From: Elusimicrobiota bacterium
GTDB taxonomy: Bacteria; Elusimicrobiota; Elusimicrobia; FEN-1173
Direction: 5' to 3'
Assembly: GCA_016722575.1 (NCBI GenBank)
Contig: JADKIY010000001.1
Span: 372,001-436,000, forward strand
Length of the DNA stretch: 64,000 nt
The first letter of the stretch is position 1. Each line of letters starts with the position of its first letter. Both the position numbers and the translations under genes were made by a program. Shown piece after piece: positions 41,000-50,900 of this stretch. Under the pieces are notes generated by a model. It did no database searches and had not been told where the DNA came from. It saw nothing but the letters and a program-made list of their open reading frames with translations.

Positions 41000-41652
41000 A
41001 ACAAGGTTATTTCATCACGTTGGAAGGCGGCGAAGGATCGGGCAAAAGCACCCAGGCCCGCCTTCTGGTCCATTCCCTCCGCCGCGCCGGGCGGCGCGTG
41101 GTCCACACGCGGGAGCCCGGGGGCACCACCATCGCCGAGGCCGTGCGCCGCGTCCTCCTGCGTCCCGGCGGTCGGGTCGCGCCCATGACCGAACTCCTCC
41201 TTTACGAAGCGGCCCGGGCCCAGCACGTGGCCGAAATCATTCGCCCCGCCCTGGACCGGGGCCGGGTGGTGGTCTGCGAACGTTACACCGACGCGACGAC
41301 GGCGTACCAAGGGTACGGCCGGGGGTTGGATCGCCGTCAAATCGCCCGCTTGAACGAAACGGCCACCGGCGGCTTGACGCCGGATCTGACTTTTCTCCTC
41401 GACGTTCCCGTGGATCGCGGCCTTCGGGCCGCCCGGTCCCTCTCAAAATCGATTTCCAAAGGGGGGCGTCGTTTGGCCGGGGACCGACTGGAACGGGAGC
41501 CCTTGGCTTTCCACGAGCGCGTGCGGGCCGGATACCGGGCCCTGGCCCGGCAGCACCCGCGCCGCATCGTCGTCGTCCCCTGGGGATCCTTGGATTCCGT
41601 GAGTCGGGAGATTCACCAATGGACCGCAAAAAGGTTGAAAACATTTTCATGA
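40996..41652 (+). CDS. tmk: Thymidylate kinase
   Basis: 218 residues from GTG 40996. P-loop LEGGEGSGKSTQ (about 9-20), the DRX-equivalent block REPGGTTIAEAVR, CERYTDATTAYQGYGRGLD and the dTMP-binding LTFLLDVPV. The catalytic Arg in the P-loop that marks type I kinases is absent, so it is the type II form with basic residues in the LID. It phosphorylates dTMP to dTDP. The stop overlaps holB (ATGA). A serine-rich insert in the LID area (SLSKSISKGGRRLAGD) is mildly unusual. Confidence 0.94.
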   Translation: MKQGYFITLEGGEGSGKSTQARLLVHSLRRAGRRVVHTREPGGTTIAEAVRRVLLRPGGRVAPMTELLLYEAARAQHVAEIIRPALDRGRVVVCERYTDATTAYQGYGRGLDRRQIARLNETATGGLTPDLTFLLDVPVDRGLRAARSLSKSISKGGRRLAGDRLEREPLAFHERVRAGYRALARQHPRRIVVVPWGSLDSVSREIHQWTAKRLKTFS

Positions 41653-42623
41653 GCGACGCTTCTTTCGGAACCCTGTCCGATGTTCGCGGGCAAGAGGCCG
41701 CCCTGGGCGTCTTGGCTTCGGCCCTGACGGCGGGCCGGGTGCCCCACGCCTATCTCTTCGTCGGCCCCGAAGGCGTCGGCAAGGCCAAGGCCGCCCGACT
41801 TTGGGCGCAAATTCTGCTGTGCGAGGCGCCGGCGTCCCCGGTCCAAGCCTGCGGCCAATGCGTGGGCTGCCGAAAGGCCGCGGCGGGGGGGCATCCCGAT
41901 CTTCTTTCCGTCGATTTTGAGCGCCAGGCGGCTCTTCTCAAGGAACCCGTGGAAAAGCAAAAATCCCTCAAAATAGACACCGTTCGGGAGATGGAGCACA
42001 CCCTCCGCTTGAAGCCTTCCGAGGCCCGGGTCAAAGTCGCCCTGCTGGACCCGGCGGACGCCCTGGTGGACGCCGCCGCCCACGCCCTGCTCAAAATTTT
42101 GGAGGAACCCCCGGCCGCAACTCACCTGGTGTTGATCGCCCGGGAAGCCACGGCGCTTTTGCCCACGATCCGTTCCCGGTGCCACCTGGTCCGCTTTCGT
42201 CCCCTGGATCAAGGCACGCTGGCCGACATTGTACGGGGGCTTAAGCCCGGCGTTTCCGAAGCGGAAACCCGGACGGCCGCCGCGGTGGCCGAAGGGTCCG
42301 TCGCCCGGGCGCTGGCCGCCATCGACGGGAGCGGCGCGCTGGATTTTGACTGGACGTCGGTGCCCTTGAGCGAGCTTTTGGCTTGGTGCGAGGGCTTCGG
42401 CAACCCGCGCCTCGGCCGCTCGGCCGCGGAACGCCTCGTGGAATCCCTGATGGCCCGGGAGCAGGAATCCCTGCGACGGGGCGCGGGCTCCGCCGAGGCC
42501 CTGCGGGACAGTTTGACGGCCCTTCACCGGCTCCGGCAAAACGCCCACGTCACGCTCACGTTGCAAACCTTGCTCCTGGGTCTCCGCCGCCGGGCCCGAG
42601 AGAAGGCGGAGGTCCGACCTTGA
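41649..42623 (+). CDS. holB: DNA polymerase III delta-prime subunit
   Basis: 324 residues from ATG 41649, where the first ATG overlaps the tmk stop; the longer frame upstream lies inside tmk. AAA+ clamp-loader features: VGPEGVGKAKAARLWAQ near 34-50 (a P-loop that here does not carry a strict GKT/S), the four-Cys zinc site around CEAPASPVQACGQCVGC, SEARVKVALLDPADAL (Walker B region), ALLKILEEPPAATHLVLIA and the RSRC motif. HolB opens the sliding clamp with tau/gamma and delta. The tmk-holB pairing is common. Full length. Coupled to metG. Confidence 0.93.
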   Translation: MSDASFGTLSDVRGQEAALGVLASALTAGRVPHAYLFVGPEGVGKAKAARLWAQILLCEAPASPVQACGQCVGCRKAAAGGHPDLLSVDFERQAALLKEPVEKQKSLKIDTVREMEHTLRLKPSEARVKVALLDPADALVDAAAHALLKILEEPPAATHLVLIAREATALLPTIRSRCHLVRFRPLDQGTLADIVRGLKPGVSEAETRTAAAVAEGSVARALAAIDGSGALDFDWTSVPLSELLAWCEGFGNPRLGRSAAERLVESLMAREQESLRRGAGSAEALRDSLTALHRLRQNAHVTLTLQTLLLGLRRRAREKAEVRP

Positions 42624-44146
42624 AACCCTATTACCTGACCACCCCCATTTACTACGCCAACGACGTGCCCCACATCGGCCACGCCTACACGACGATCGCC
42701 GCCGACGTCCTGGCCCGCTGGAAACGGCTGTCCGGGGCCCGGGTCCATTTCCTGACGGGCACCGACGAGCACGGCGCCAAAATTGCCCAGGCCGCGGCCG
42801 CCGCGGGCCAAACGCCCCGGGCCTACCTGGACCGGGTCGTGGCCAAATTCCAGGAGCTGTGGGCCCGCCTGACCGTCACCCCCGACGATTTCCTCCGAAC
42901 TTCCGATGCCCGCCACATCGGCGTCGTTCAGAAAATCTTCGAAAAGCTCTTAAAAGAAGGCCACATTTACCTGGGGTCCTACGAGGGCTGGTACTGCGTC
43001 CCCGACGAAACCTTCTGGTCCGAATCGGAATTAAAAGAAGGCAAATGCCCCACCTGCGGCCGGGCCGTCGAACGACTGAAAGAGGAGAGTTATTTCTTCA
43101 AGCTGTCCGCCTTTGAAGCGCCGCTCCTGGCCCACTTTGAAAAACACTCCGAGTTCCTCCAGCCAAGATCCCGGGCGCCGGAAATCGTCCAGTTCGTCAA
43201 AATGGGCCTCCGGGACCTTTCGGTGAGCCGAACCAAAGTGGCCTGGGGGGTTCCCGTGCCGTCCAACCCCGCCCACACGGTGTACGTGTGGTTCGACGCG
43301 CTCATCAACTATATTTCCGCCCTGGGATACGATCCCGCGGCGCCGGCCGCGCTCTACAAGGAATTCTGGCCCGCCGACGTTCATTTGGTGGGCAAGGAGA
43401 TCTTTCGTTTCCACGCGGTCATTTGGCCCGCCATGCTCCTCGCCCTGGGCGTTCCTCTTCCCCGGACCGTCTTCGCCCACGGGTGGTGGACTGTCGACGG
43501 GGAAAAAATGTCCAAGTCCCGGGGCAACGTGGTGGACCCCCACCGGATGGCCGATGAATTCGGCGTCGACGCTTTCCGTTATTTTTTACTGCGGGAAGTG
43601 CCCTTCGGCGCCGACGGGGATTTCTCCGCCAAGGCGCTGTTGGGTCGCTACAACGCGGAACTGGCCAACGCCCTGGGGAACTTGCTGAACCGCGTGTTGA
43701 ATCTGTTGGAGAAGAATTTCGATTCGGCCCTCTTGCCCGTGGGCACCGGGGACCTGCTGGCCGAGAATTCCGACTGGGCCCGGGCTTACAACCAGGCCCT
43801 GGAGCGGACCGCTTTTCACGAGGCCTTGGACGTTGCTTTTGGTCTGGTCAATCGGGCGAACAAATACGCCGAAGACACCGCGCCTTGGAAATTGGTCAAA
43901 ACGGACGCCCCGCGAACCCACGCCGTGTTGACGGAAATGGCCCGGGTTTTAAAAGTGGCGGCCGTGGCCCTCCACCCCTTCATGCCCACGATGACCGAGG
44001 AAATGTGGCGGCAGTTGGGCGAACCCCGTCCCCTGGGCGCCGAAGCCGCCCGGGCCCTGGCGGGCGGCCGAATTCAATTCGACCCCGGCCAAAAAATCCG
44101 AAAAGGGAGCCCGCTCTTCCCCCGAAAAGAAGCGCCGAAGCCTTGA
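42620..44146 (+). CDS. metG: Methionyl-tRNA synthetase
   Basis: 508 residues from TTG 42620 (TTGA). Class I features: PIYYANDVPHIGHAYTTIAADV containing HIGH, the GWYCVPDETFW and KCPTCGRAVE zinc-knob region with only one full CxxC, and the KMSKSRGNVVDPH loop. The C-terminal EMAP/tRNA-binding domain is absent, as in the shorter MetG type. It charges tRNA-Met with methionine. Intact, and coupled to both neighbours. Confidence 0.95.
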   Translation: MKPYYLTTPIYYANDVPHIGHAYTTIAADVLARWKRLSGARVHFLTGTDEHGAKIAQAAAAAGQTPRAYLDRVVAKFQELWARLTVTPDDFLRTSDARHIGVVQKIFEKLLKEGHIYLGSYEGWYCVPDETFWSESELKEGKCPTCGRAVERLKEESYFFKLSAFEAPLLAHFEKHSEFLQPRSRAPEIVQFVKMGLRDLSVSRTKVAWGVPVPSNPAHTVYVWFDALINYISALGYDPAAPAALYKEFWPADVHLVGKEIFRFHAVIWPAMLLALGVPLPRTVFAHGWWTVDGEKMSKSRGNVVDPHRMADEFGVDAFRYFLLREVPFGADGDFSAKALLGRYNAELANALGNLLNRVLNLLEKNFDSALLPVGTGDLLAENSDWARAYNQALERTAFHEALDVAFGLVNRANKYAEDTAPWKLVKTDAPRTHAVLTEMARVLKVAAVALHPFMPTMTEEMWRQLGEPRPLGAEAARALAGGRIQFDPGQKIRKGSPLFPRKEAPKP

Positions 44147-44964
44147 CCGTCTTCGGGGTCATCGACACCCACGCCCACCTGGCGGACGAGAAGTTCGACG
44201 CCGACCGCGAGGAGGTTTTAAAACGGGCCTGGGCCGCCGGCCTGGCGGCCGTGGTGGAGATCGGCGAGGAAGAAAGCCAGTGGCCCAAGGCCCGAGCCCT
44301 GGCCGAGGCCCACCCGGGCCGGGTCTACTGGACCGCGGGCCACCACCCCTACTACGCGGTCAAAGCGGACGACGGACTTCCGGATCGCTTGGCCGCCGAG
44401 CTTGGTCACCCCGCCTGCGTGGCCGTGGGGGAAATCGGTTTGGATTACCACCGTCCGGACTCCCCGCCCGAAGTTCAACAGAGGGTCCTGGAAAAGTTGT
44501 TGGAGGTGGCGGCCCGGGGCGGGAAACCCGTCGTCCTCCATTGCCGGGACGCGGCCGCGCCTTCCACGGCGGCGGAATCGGATTTGTTAAACCTCCTGCG
44601 CCGACGGCCTTTCCGGCTTTCCGACGGGGGACCGGCGGGCGTGGCCCACTGTTTTCAGGGAAGCGCTCCCGCCGCCTGGGAACTCCTTCAACAGGGGTTT
44701 ATGATCGGCGTCGACGGTCCCTTGACCTATCCCAACGCCTCCGTCCTGCGCGCCCTGATCGGCCACCTTCCCCTGGAATCCCTGGTGCTGGAAACCGACA
44801 GCCCCTACCTGCCGCCCCAATCCCATCGGGGAAAGCGCAACGAACCCGCGCTTCTTCCCGACGTGGTCCGGGCCCTGGCGGAGCTTAAGCACGTGGCGGT
44901 GGAGAAAATCGCCGCCGTCACCGCCGCCAACGCGCGCCGGTTGTACCGCCTCCCCCTCGTTTAA
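44143..44964 (+). CDS. tatD: TatD-family metal-dependent deoxyribonuclease
   Basis: 273 residues from TTG 44143, sharing TTGA with the metG stop. DTHAHLADEKFD gives the HxH metal site, with GEIGLDYH (Glu and His), LHCRDA, HCFQGS and LETDSPYLPP completing it, as in YcfH/TatD hydrolases. TatD proteins act as 3'-5' exonucleases or AP nucleases in repair and DNA turnover. Pairing with metG and holB is the usual bacterial arrangement. Full length. Confidence 0.94.
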   Translation: MTVFGVIDTHAHLADEKFDADREEVLKRAWAAGLAAVVEIGEEESQWPKARALAEAHPGRVYWTAGHHPYYAVKADDGLPDRLAAELGHPACVAVGEIGLDYHRPDSPPEVQQRVLEKLLEVAARGGKPVVLHCRDAAAPSTAAESDLLNLLRRRPFRLSDGGPAGVAHCFQGSAPAAWELLQQGFMIGVDGPLTYPNASVLRALIGHLPLESLVLETDSPYLPPQSHRGKRNEPALLPDVVRALAELKHVAVEKIAAVTAANARRLYRLPLV

Positions 44965-44973
44965 TACTCGCCG

Positions 44974-45002
44974 TTGACAAAATAACGTTCGGGTCCTACA
45001 CT
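44974..45002 (+). promoter_or_regulatory. Promoter of the FecR-barrel-giant protein-PorV operon
   Basis: Perfect TTGACA (44974-44979), 17-bp spacer, TACACT (44997-45002). Placed right after tatD, with about 28 bases to ATG 45031 and no good ribosome site. Confidence 0.6.
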
Positions 45003-45030
45003 TCCATGGACCCCAACGGGTCCCTGCCAA

Positions 45031-46737
45031 ATGGGTTTGTCGAACGCGCATCATCGGGTGGGTTTTTGGGCGCTGGGGGCCTTTTTGCCCCTGGGTTTTT
45101 TGTGTTCCCTTTCGGCGGACCCGGTCGTGGTCAAAGCCGTTCGCGGACCGGCGGAAATCCGTCGGGCCCGGGCCCAAAACAATAAATGGTACGCCCTCCG
45201 GAAAGGCTCCTCGGTCAAACCCGGCGACGAAATACGGACCGGCAAATCCAGCCGCGCGGTCCTCAAATTGGACGACGGCTCCCGCGTCGTCTTGGGCGGC
45301 GGCAGCCGCGCCAAGGTCCTGGAATCCTCCCCCAACCGCATTTTTTCGCTGGCCGTCGGTCGGATGAAATCCTTCGTCAAAAAGCTAAAACCGTCCAGCA
45401 AATTTGAAGTTCGAACGCCCCTGGCCGCGGCCTCGGTGCGGGGAACCATTTTTGAAATGGGCGTGGGCGAGGAGGGCAAAAACGGCTATTTGGATGTAAC
45501 CCGAGGCGTGGTCAACTTGGCCCAAAGCGGGCGGGACATGGACGTTCACGCGGGGGAGCGGGTGGATTTCATGAGCGGTTGGCCCCTGGGCGATCCGGTG
45601 CCCGGCAAGTCCTCCGAAGACACGCCGGCCGAGGAGGAGAAATCCGATGACAAATCGGCCTTAAAGCGTGAAGTGGGACTCGGCATGAGCAAAGAAGCCG
45701 TCATGGCCGCCGCGGCCGAGGAAATGCGCCTGGCCGAATACCAGGAGGGCAAAACCCTCATCGACGTCAACGGCGACCGGGTGCGGCTCGAGGAATACAT
45801 CATTCGCCGCCCCCAGGAACTGGCGGTCAACCTTCAAGACCGGGCGTTTAAGCTGGTCGTGCTCAACGAGCGGGACAATCGGTTTGATTACTTTTACTAC
45901 CGGGGCGTTTTCAATCAAACGCTGCCCGACGATCTGTCCGTGGCCTTGAACGACGTCCGCGGCCAATTGGGGGCCGCCGCGCCCGATTACTATTTGGATT
46001 CCTACGAAATGGGCCAATCCAACACCCGGGATTCGGTGTTGGACCAGGCCAACGGCGGCCATCTGGTCAAAATCACCTACGACGGCACCAATTATTATCT
46101 GGAGGATCCCACCGACGCCACGAACACCCGGACCATTTTGGCGAACGAGGTGACGACGACCGCCGATGGAACCTTCCACAAGGTGTACGACCCCGTGGGG
46201 GACCGGTTCGTGACCATCACCGACGCCCAATTCAACGCGGGGGGCGGCGCGGCCGGGGTTTTCGACGCTTCCCAGGACACCTTCCGAACCCTCACGACCG
46301 CCGACACCTATTGGCGCACCGCCTTCAACAACTACAGCCATCTCATCAACGGCAACAGCAAGCAATCCTACGTGCCGGACGGCACGCTGGGCATCACAAA
46401 CATTCTGGCCCAGGACCAGGACGCCACCTACACCTTCGCGGGGGGGAGCGTTTTTCCCGTGACCGAAACGCCCTCCGGCGCCGACGTTCTTCACAACCGG
46501 GTCACGCTCTATTACGGCGACGGGACGATCGAAACCGTAAACACCTACATCATGTCCGATGACGGGAAAATCGGCCCCGTGAGCGCCTTCGACGGATTGA
46601 CCACGGGTTCGGGGTTCAAAGACCAACTGCTTCAATGGAACTACGAACAAGTCACCGAAGCCACGGAATTCCAGGGGCGCAAGATCGATCTCGTCGTGGA
46701 ACCGAAAATCCTGATCAAATCGGGGTTGCTCAAATGA
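45031..46737 (+). CDS. FecR-domain secreted protein, large
   Basis: 568 residues with a signal peptide (to about 29, LCSLSADP). A FecR domain follows: ALRKGSSVKPGDEIRTGKSSRAVLKLDDGSRVVLG, then FEVRTPLAAASVRGTIFEMG. Residues about 190-235 are acidic and charged (DTPAEEEKSDDKSALKRE). The last 330 residues are beta-rich with Asp/Asn/Thr and no family I recognise. It has no anti-sigma part. As first gene of an operon with an outer-membrane barrel, a giant surface protein and a PorV-like protein, it may be a periplasmic scaffold or peptidoglycan-side partner. The protein at 12415 shares its FecR domain only. Confidence 0.82.
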   Translation: MGLSNAHHRVGFWALGAFLPLGFLCSLSADPVVVKAVRGPAEIRRARAQNNKWYALRKGSSVKPGDEIRTGKSSRAVLKLDDGSRVVLGGGSRAKVLESSPNRIFSLAVGRMKSFVKKLKPSSKFEVRTPLAAASVRGTIFEMGVGEEGKNGYLDVTRGVVNLAQSGRDMDVHAGERVDFMSGWPLGDPVPGKSSEDTPAEEEKSDDKSALKREVGLGMSKEAVMAAAAEEMRLAEYQEGKTLIDVNGDRVRLEEYIIRRPQELAVNLQDRAFKLVVLNERDNRFDYFYYRGVFNQTLPDDLSVALNDVRGQLGAAAPDYYLDSYEMGQSNTRDSVLDQANGGHLVKITYDGTNYYLEDPTDATNTRTILANEVTTTADGTFHKVYDPVGDRFVTITDAQFNAGGGAAGVFDASQDTFRTLTTADTYWRTAFNNYSHLINGNSKQSYVPDGTLGITNILAQDQDATYTFAGGSVFPVTETPSGADVLHNRVTLYYGDGTIETVNTYIMSDDGKIGPVSAFDGLTTGSGFKDQLLQWNYEQVTEATEFQGRKIDLVVEPKILIKSGLLK

Positions 46738-47933
46738 GGCGCCTGGGCGCCCTGGGGGCGGCTCTTCTTTTGTCCGGGTCGGCCGGCGCGGCGGACGTCA
46801 CGCCGCTGTGGGCCCTCCAATTTATGGGCGGGCAACATTTCTTCGAAGGGCGCTCCAGCGCCTTGGCCGGGAACATCAAGGCGAACTACACGCCGGCGGT
46901 CAAATTCAGCGAACGATGGACCCTGCTGCCGACTTACGCCGGGAGTTATTCCGGCACCCGGGACGTCCAGGAACTGGCCGGGGGCGGGACGTTGTTTCAA
47001 GACTCCATGAGTCACGGATTGCTGGTGAAAAGCGTCCACCAAATGGGCGAACGGTGGAAGTTGAAACCCTCGGCCGGGGCCAAGCTGGAGCTTCTTCGGG
47101 AAACCGTGGACGAAAAGTGGGGGGACGGACTCTTTGACTACCGCAAACTGTCCGGGGGTCTCGAAGCGGAGTTCGATCAAACCAAAAGCGCCGGCGGCCG
47201 ACTGGCCTACGATTACTATCAACTCACCTTTCCCAACTACGAATCCCTCGAATCCGCCGCCGATCCCACCCTGGCCCGGGAATTGGCCGGGGCCAAGGTG
47301 TTGGACAGTTCCAACCATCTGATCACCCTCGGCTGGTGGTCGCCTTTGCCGGCCGCGGGCCGTTTGGACGTGGCGGTGTTCGCCAACCGGCGATTGTTCG
47401 GCGATCAGCCCGTGGTCAAATCCGACGGGGGACTGACGGGCACCGACCGCACCGACACGACCTTGTCGCTCAATGTCGAAACGGCCTATCCCTTCACCGT
47501 GGGCGACGCTGTTCGGGCGGTGGGCACGCTCGGGTTGTCCTACGGTAGCCAGTCGTCAAATCAAAACCATTTCGACGCCCGGAAAGCCGTGTTTTTGTCC
47601 AACCACTACGATTACAGCCAATGGAGCCTCGCGCCCCAGGTGTCCGCCGCCTTCGGCGAATCCAAGTGGGTGAGTTCCCTGTCGGCGTCGTACCAACGGC
47701 GAACCTACTCCCACCGACCCACCCAAGACGGCAACGGCGATTATTTGTCGGAAAAGCTAAGTTTATCCGAAATCACGACTCAATTCGCCGTGACCTACCC
47801 GGTGGCCAAAAACATGCGCCTTCGCTTTCAAACCTCCCTGGCCTGGAGCGATTCGAACATGCAATACGAGAAAGTTTTCCGCTACAACTACAAAATCGCC
47901 AACTACATGATGGGGTTCAGTTATGACTATTAA
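46734..47933 (+). CDS. Outer-membrane beta-barrel protein, unknown family
   Basis: 399 residues, ATG 46734 overlapping the FecR stop. Signal peptide ends at GSAGAAD (about 20). The mature part is rich in alternating aromatic/polar strands (YYQLTFPNYESL, VAVFANRRLFG, WSLAPQVSAAF) and ends YDY, an aromatic end as in barrels. I could not assign it to a named porin family. It overlaps the next gene by 11 bases, so it is made with the 2053-residue protein and may anchor or export it. Confidence 0.78.
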   Translation: MRRLGALGAALLLSGSAGAADVTPLWALQFMGGQHFFEGRSSALAGNIKANYTPAVKFSERWTLLPTYAGSYSGTRDVQELAGGGTLFQDSMSHGLLVKSVHQMGERWKLKPSAGAKLELLRETVDEKWGDGLFDYRKLSGGLEAEFDQTKSAGGRLAYDYYQLTFPNYESLESAADPTLARELAGAKVLDSSNHLITLGWWSPLPAAGRLDVAVFANRRLFGDQPVVKSDGGLTGTDRTDTTLSLNVETAYPFTVGDAVRAVGTLGLSYGSQSSNQNHFDARKAVFLSNHYDYSQWSLAPQVSAAFGESKWVSSLSASYQRRTYSHRPTQDGNGDYLSEKLSLSEITTQFAVTYPVAKNMRLRFQTSLAWSDSNMQYEKVFRYNYKIANYMMGFSYDY

Positions 47934-50900
47934 GCGGGCGATCGGGTGGCTGGCGGGGATCGTCGTGGCGATGGGGGCCTCGCCGGCCGCGGCCACCGTT
48001 TCCATTTCGGGCACCGTCGTGCAATCCTCCACCATCTCCGCCTCGCCGTCGGGGGTCGCTCTGATGGTTTCCACGTTCCCGGTCACGGACCCGGCCCTGG
48101 CGAACGACCCGTCGGTGTTCATCGCCAGCGCTCCCCTGGCCGTGATCGGCAGCGCGGCTTTTTCTTTTCCGACCTTGCCCTTTTTCGGAAACCCCACGGA
48201 ATATTATCTCTACGCGTACCGCGATCTTAATTCCGACGGCGTTCCCGGAAGCACGGAACCCATGGGCGGGTTCGGCCCCTTTCCCTTTAACGATCCCGCC
48301 GGCCACTGGACAGCGCCGGTGGACAGCGTGAGCACGGCGGGCGTCACGATCAATTTAATTCCCCGGGCGGAAGTGACGGGACAGCTGTTCAACAACAGCG
48401 CCCAATCGGGACAGCGGTTGATCGTCCGGGCCATCGATTTGGCCCACCCGGCCCACAAGTGGCAGACCATCGAATTCCCCGTCGGGGGCGGCCCCTTCCC
48501 CTATTCGCTGGGGGGCCTGGTCCCGACCCTCAATTACACCGTCGAAGCCTGGCTCGATACCCAACCGACGGGGTCCACGGGGGCCTACAATCCGGAACCC
48601 TTCGAAGACAAAGCCCTCTCCCAGGGCCCCTACGCCGCGCAGATGGGGATCACCTCCTCCAACGTCGATTTAACAATCAGCTCCGGCGCCCTCGGGGGGA
48701 GCACCCCCGATCACGTCCGGCTTTCGGGAATGAACGACAGCTGGAGCATGACCATCTCCTCCGGGGCGGCGTCCGGGGATCTCGCGGTGAGCGTCCGGGA
48801 TTTTAACGATGCGCTGACGGCGACCGGCACCCCCACGGCCTTGATTTTCACGGGATTTGACGCCGGTGGACCCTTCGTTCCGCAATTGTCCACCGACGCC
48901 TTTGCGACGACCTTTACCACCGCGGCGCTTCCCGGCGGACAGCCCTTCTCCGGCAAATTTAAATTCCGCTATCCCGGCCAGGGGAACCTGTATCTCCAGG
49001 TACAGGCGGTCAATTTCCCGACGGTTGGGGAATCGCGCTTTGCTTACTTTTCTTTCAACGTTCTGCCCGGCGGAGCCGGTTTTTCCAATTTGAACGCCCG
49101 CACGACGACGGACCCCGCCACCGCCACCGGGACCGCGACCGCCATCACCCCCGATCGGGACGGCGTGGACGACGCCGCCGTGTTGTCCTGCGATCCGCCG
49201 GACCCCGGGATTTACTGGGAATGCGACCTGTCCACGGAAACCTCGTTCACGACGGGCGTTGTGAGCCGTTTCTTCGGCAGCGGCCCGGGGGAAGTCTATT
49301 GGTACGGGTCGGGATTTGACGGGCGGACGGTGCCGAACGGCACGTATTTCGCCCGGTTTCAAACCGAAGGGGCGGGCTTGGTTTCGTCCACCCTGGCCGT
49401 CACGGTCAACACGGCCTTTGTGCGCGGTACCGCGACGGACCTGGTTTTTTCTCCGGTGGCCGACGCGAACATCCAAGTGAACGGTCCGGGCGGTGGCGGG
49501 TTCGCCCGTTCGGCGAACGACGGGTCGTTCTTTGTCGGCGGGTTGGTCGCGGGACAGTCCTACAACGTGGACCTCTCGCGGCCCGGGTTCGCCCCCCAGA
49601 ACTTTGCCGTCGTCGCCAGCTCCGACGTGGGCAACGTGGTGTTGGGGCCGGGCGCCACCCTCCGGGTCAAAGCCACGGTGGACGTCGCGCCGCCGTTTGA
49701 TTTGTATGGGAATATTTTTGTTCACGACGCGTCCTATTCGAGCGTGGCGGGGGGGCCTTTGCATTTGGCGCCGGGGAATACCGTTTCGGACAATGGATTG
49801 CCCGCGGCCGACTCAAATTTCAGCAATTTCACCTCTCTGGCGATTAAACCGGGGGTCGCGTACACCGTTGAAATCGACCTTCCCCAATACGGCCATTTCA
49901 CGGTGCCCGGCCAATCCACCGGACCGGGCCAAACCGTGGACGTGGTGCAAGCCATGTTTCGCAAGGCCAACATCGCCGGGACCCTGAATTTCCCCGGCCC
50001 CCTTTCAAGTCCGTTCGGCGGCGAATGGGTTTCCGTGGACGCGGTTCCCACCGTGCCGGCGGGGGCGTCCCCGGCGGCCTGGGGCGGTGCCTTTGTTTCC
50101 AACGGCGCCTCCTCGGCCACCTACCAGGTTTTCGGGGTGAACCCCGGGACCTACACGCTTCGGGCGTTCGCCCGTGGGTTCGTTCAAAATTCAACGACCC
50201 CCGTGTCCGTGGCCAACCTGGACCTTTCCGGCGTGGATTTCCCGCTGTTCAACACCGGCGGCCTGGCCACGGGCACGATCACCATCAACGGCGACACCTC
50301 GGGGTTGACGGGCGGGAATTACGGCGGGGCCGCCTGCGGGGCCGGCCAAGTGCCCCTTTCGGTTCACGCCTTTAATCCGGGAAGTTTCGCCAGTGCTTTT
50401 ACCCAGGTGTGCGTCTCCACAGGCCCGGGGCCCGTCACATCGGCGCTCTATCAATTGGCCGGGTTGCCCGACGGCGTGTACAACCTTTCGGTGTTCGTTC
50501 CCGGTTTTCAAACCAATCCCCCGGGACCGAAAAATCTTACGGTCTCGGGCGGCGCCGGGGGCACCGACCTGACTTTCGACGCTTTTTCCGGCCGCCTGGA
50601 CCTGTCGGCGACCCTTCCGCCGGGGGATCTTTCCGGGGCCATCGCCTACCGCTTGGAACGGGACGGACCGGACCGGGACGAGCGATCGGGCCATCTTTCC
50701 GGACCCGTGGGCGGACCGGCCACCGGATCGGAACTCGCCCTCGGCACCGGTCTCTACACCCTGACGCTATTGAACGGCAACGCGGGTCGGGGCCTCATTC
50801 GGCGGGTGGGCGTGTCCGTGAAAAACGGTTCCACCACCACCTTGAACGTGGACATGGCCGTTCCGACCTACACCGTGGGGGGAACGGTGTCCCTGCAGGG

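Noticed and set aside
45006..45030. ATG 45006 as a leaderless start after the 44974 promoter
   Set aside because: It is in another frame than the FecR protein and leads to a Gly-rich frame with no homology.
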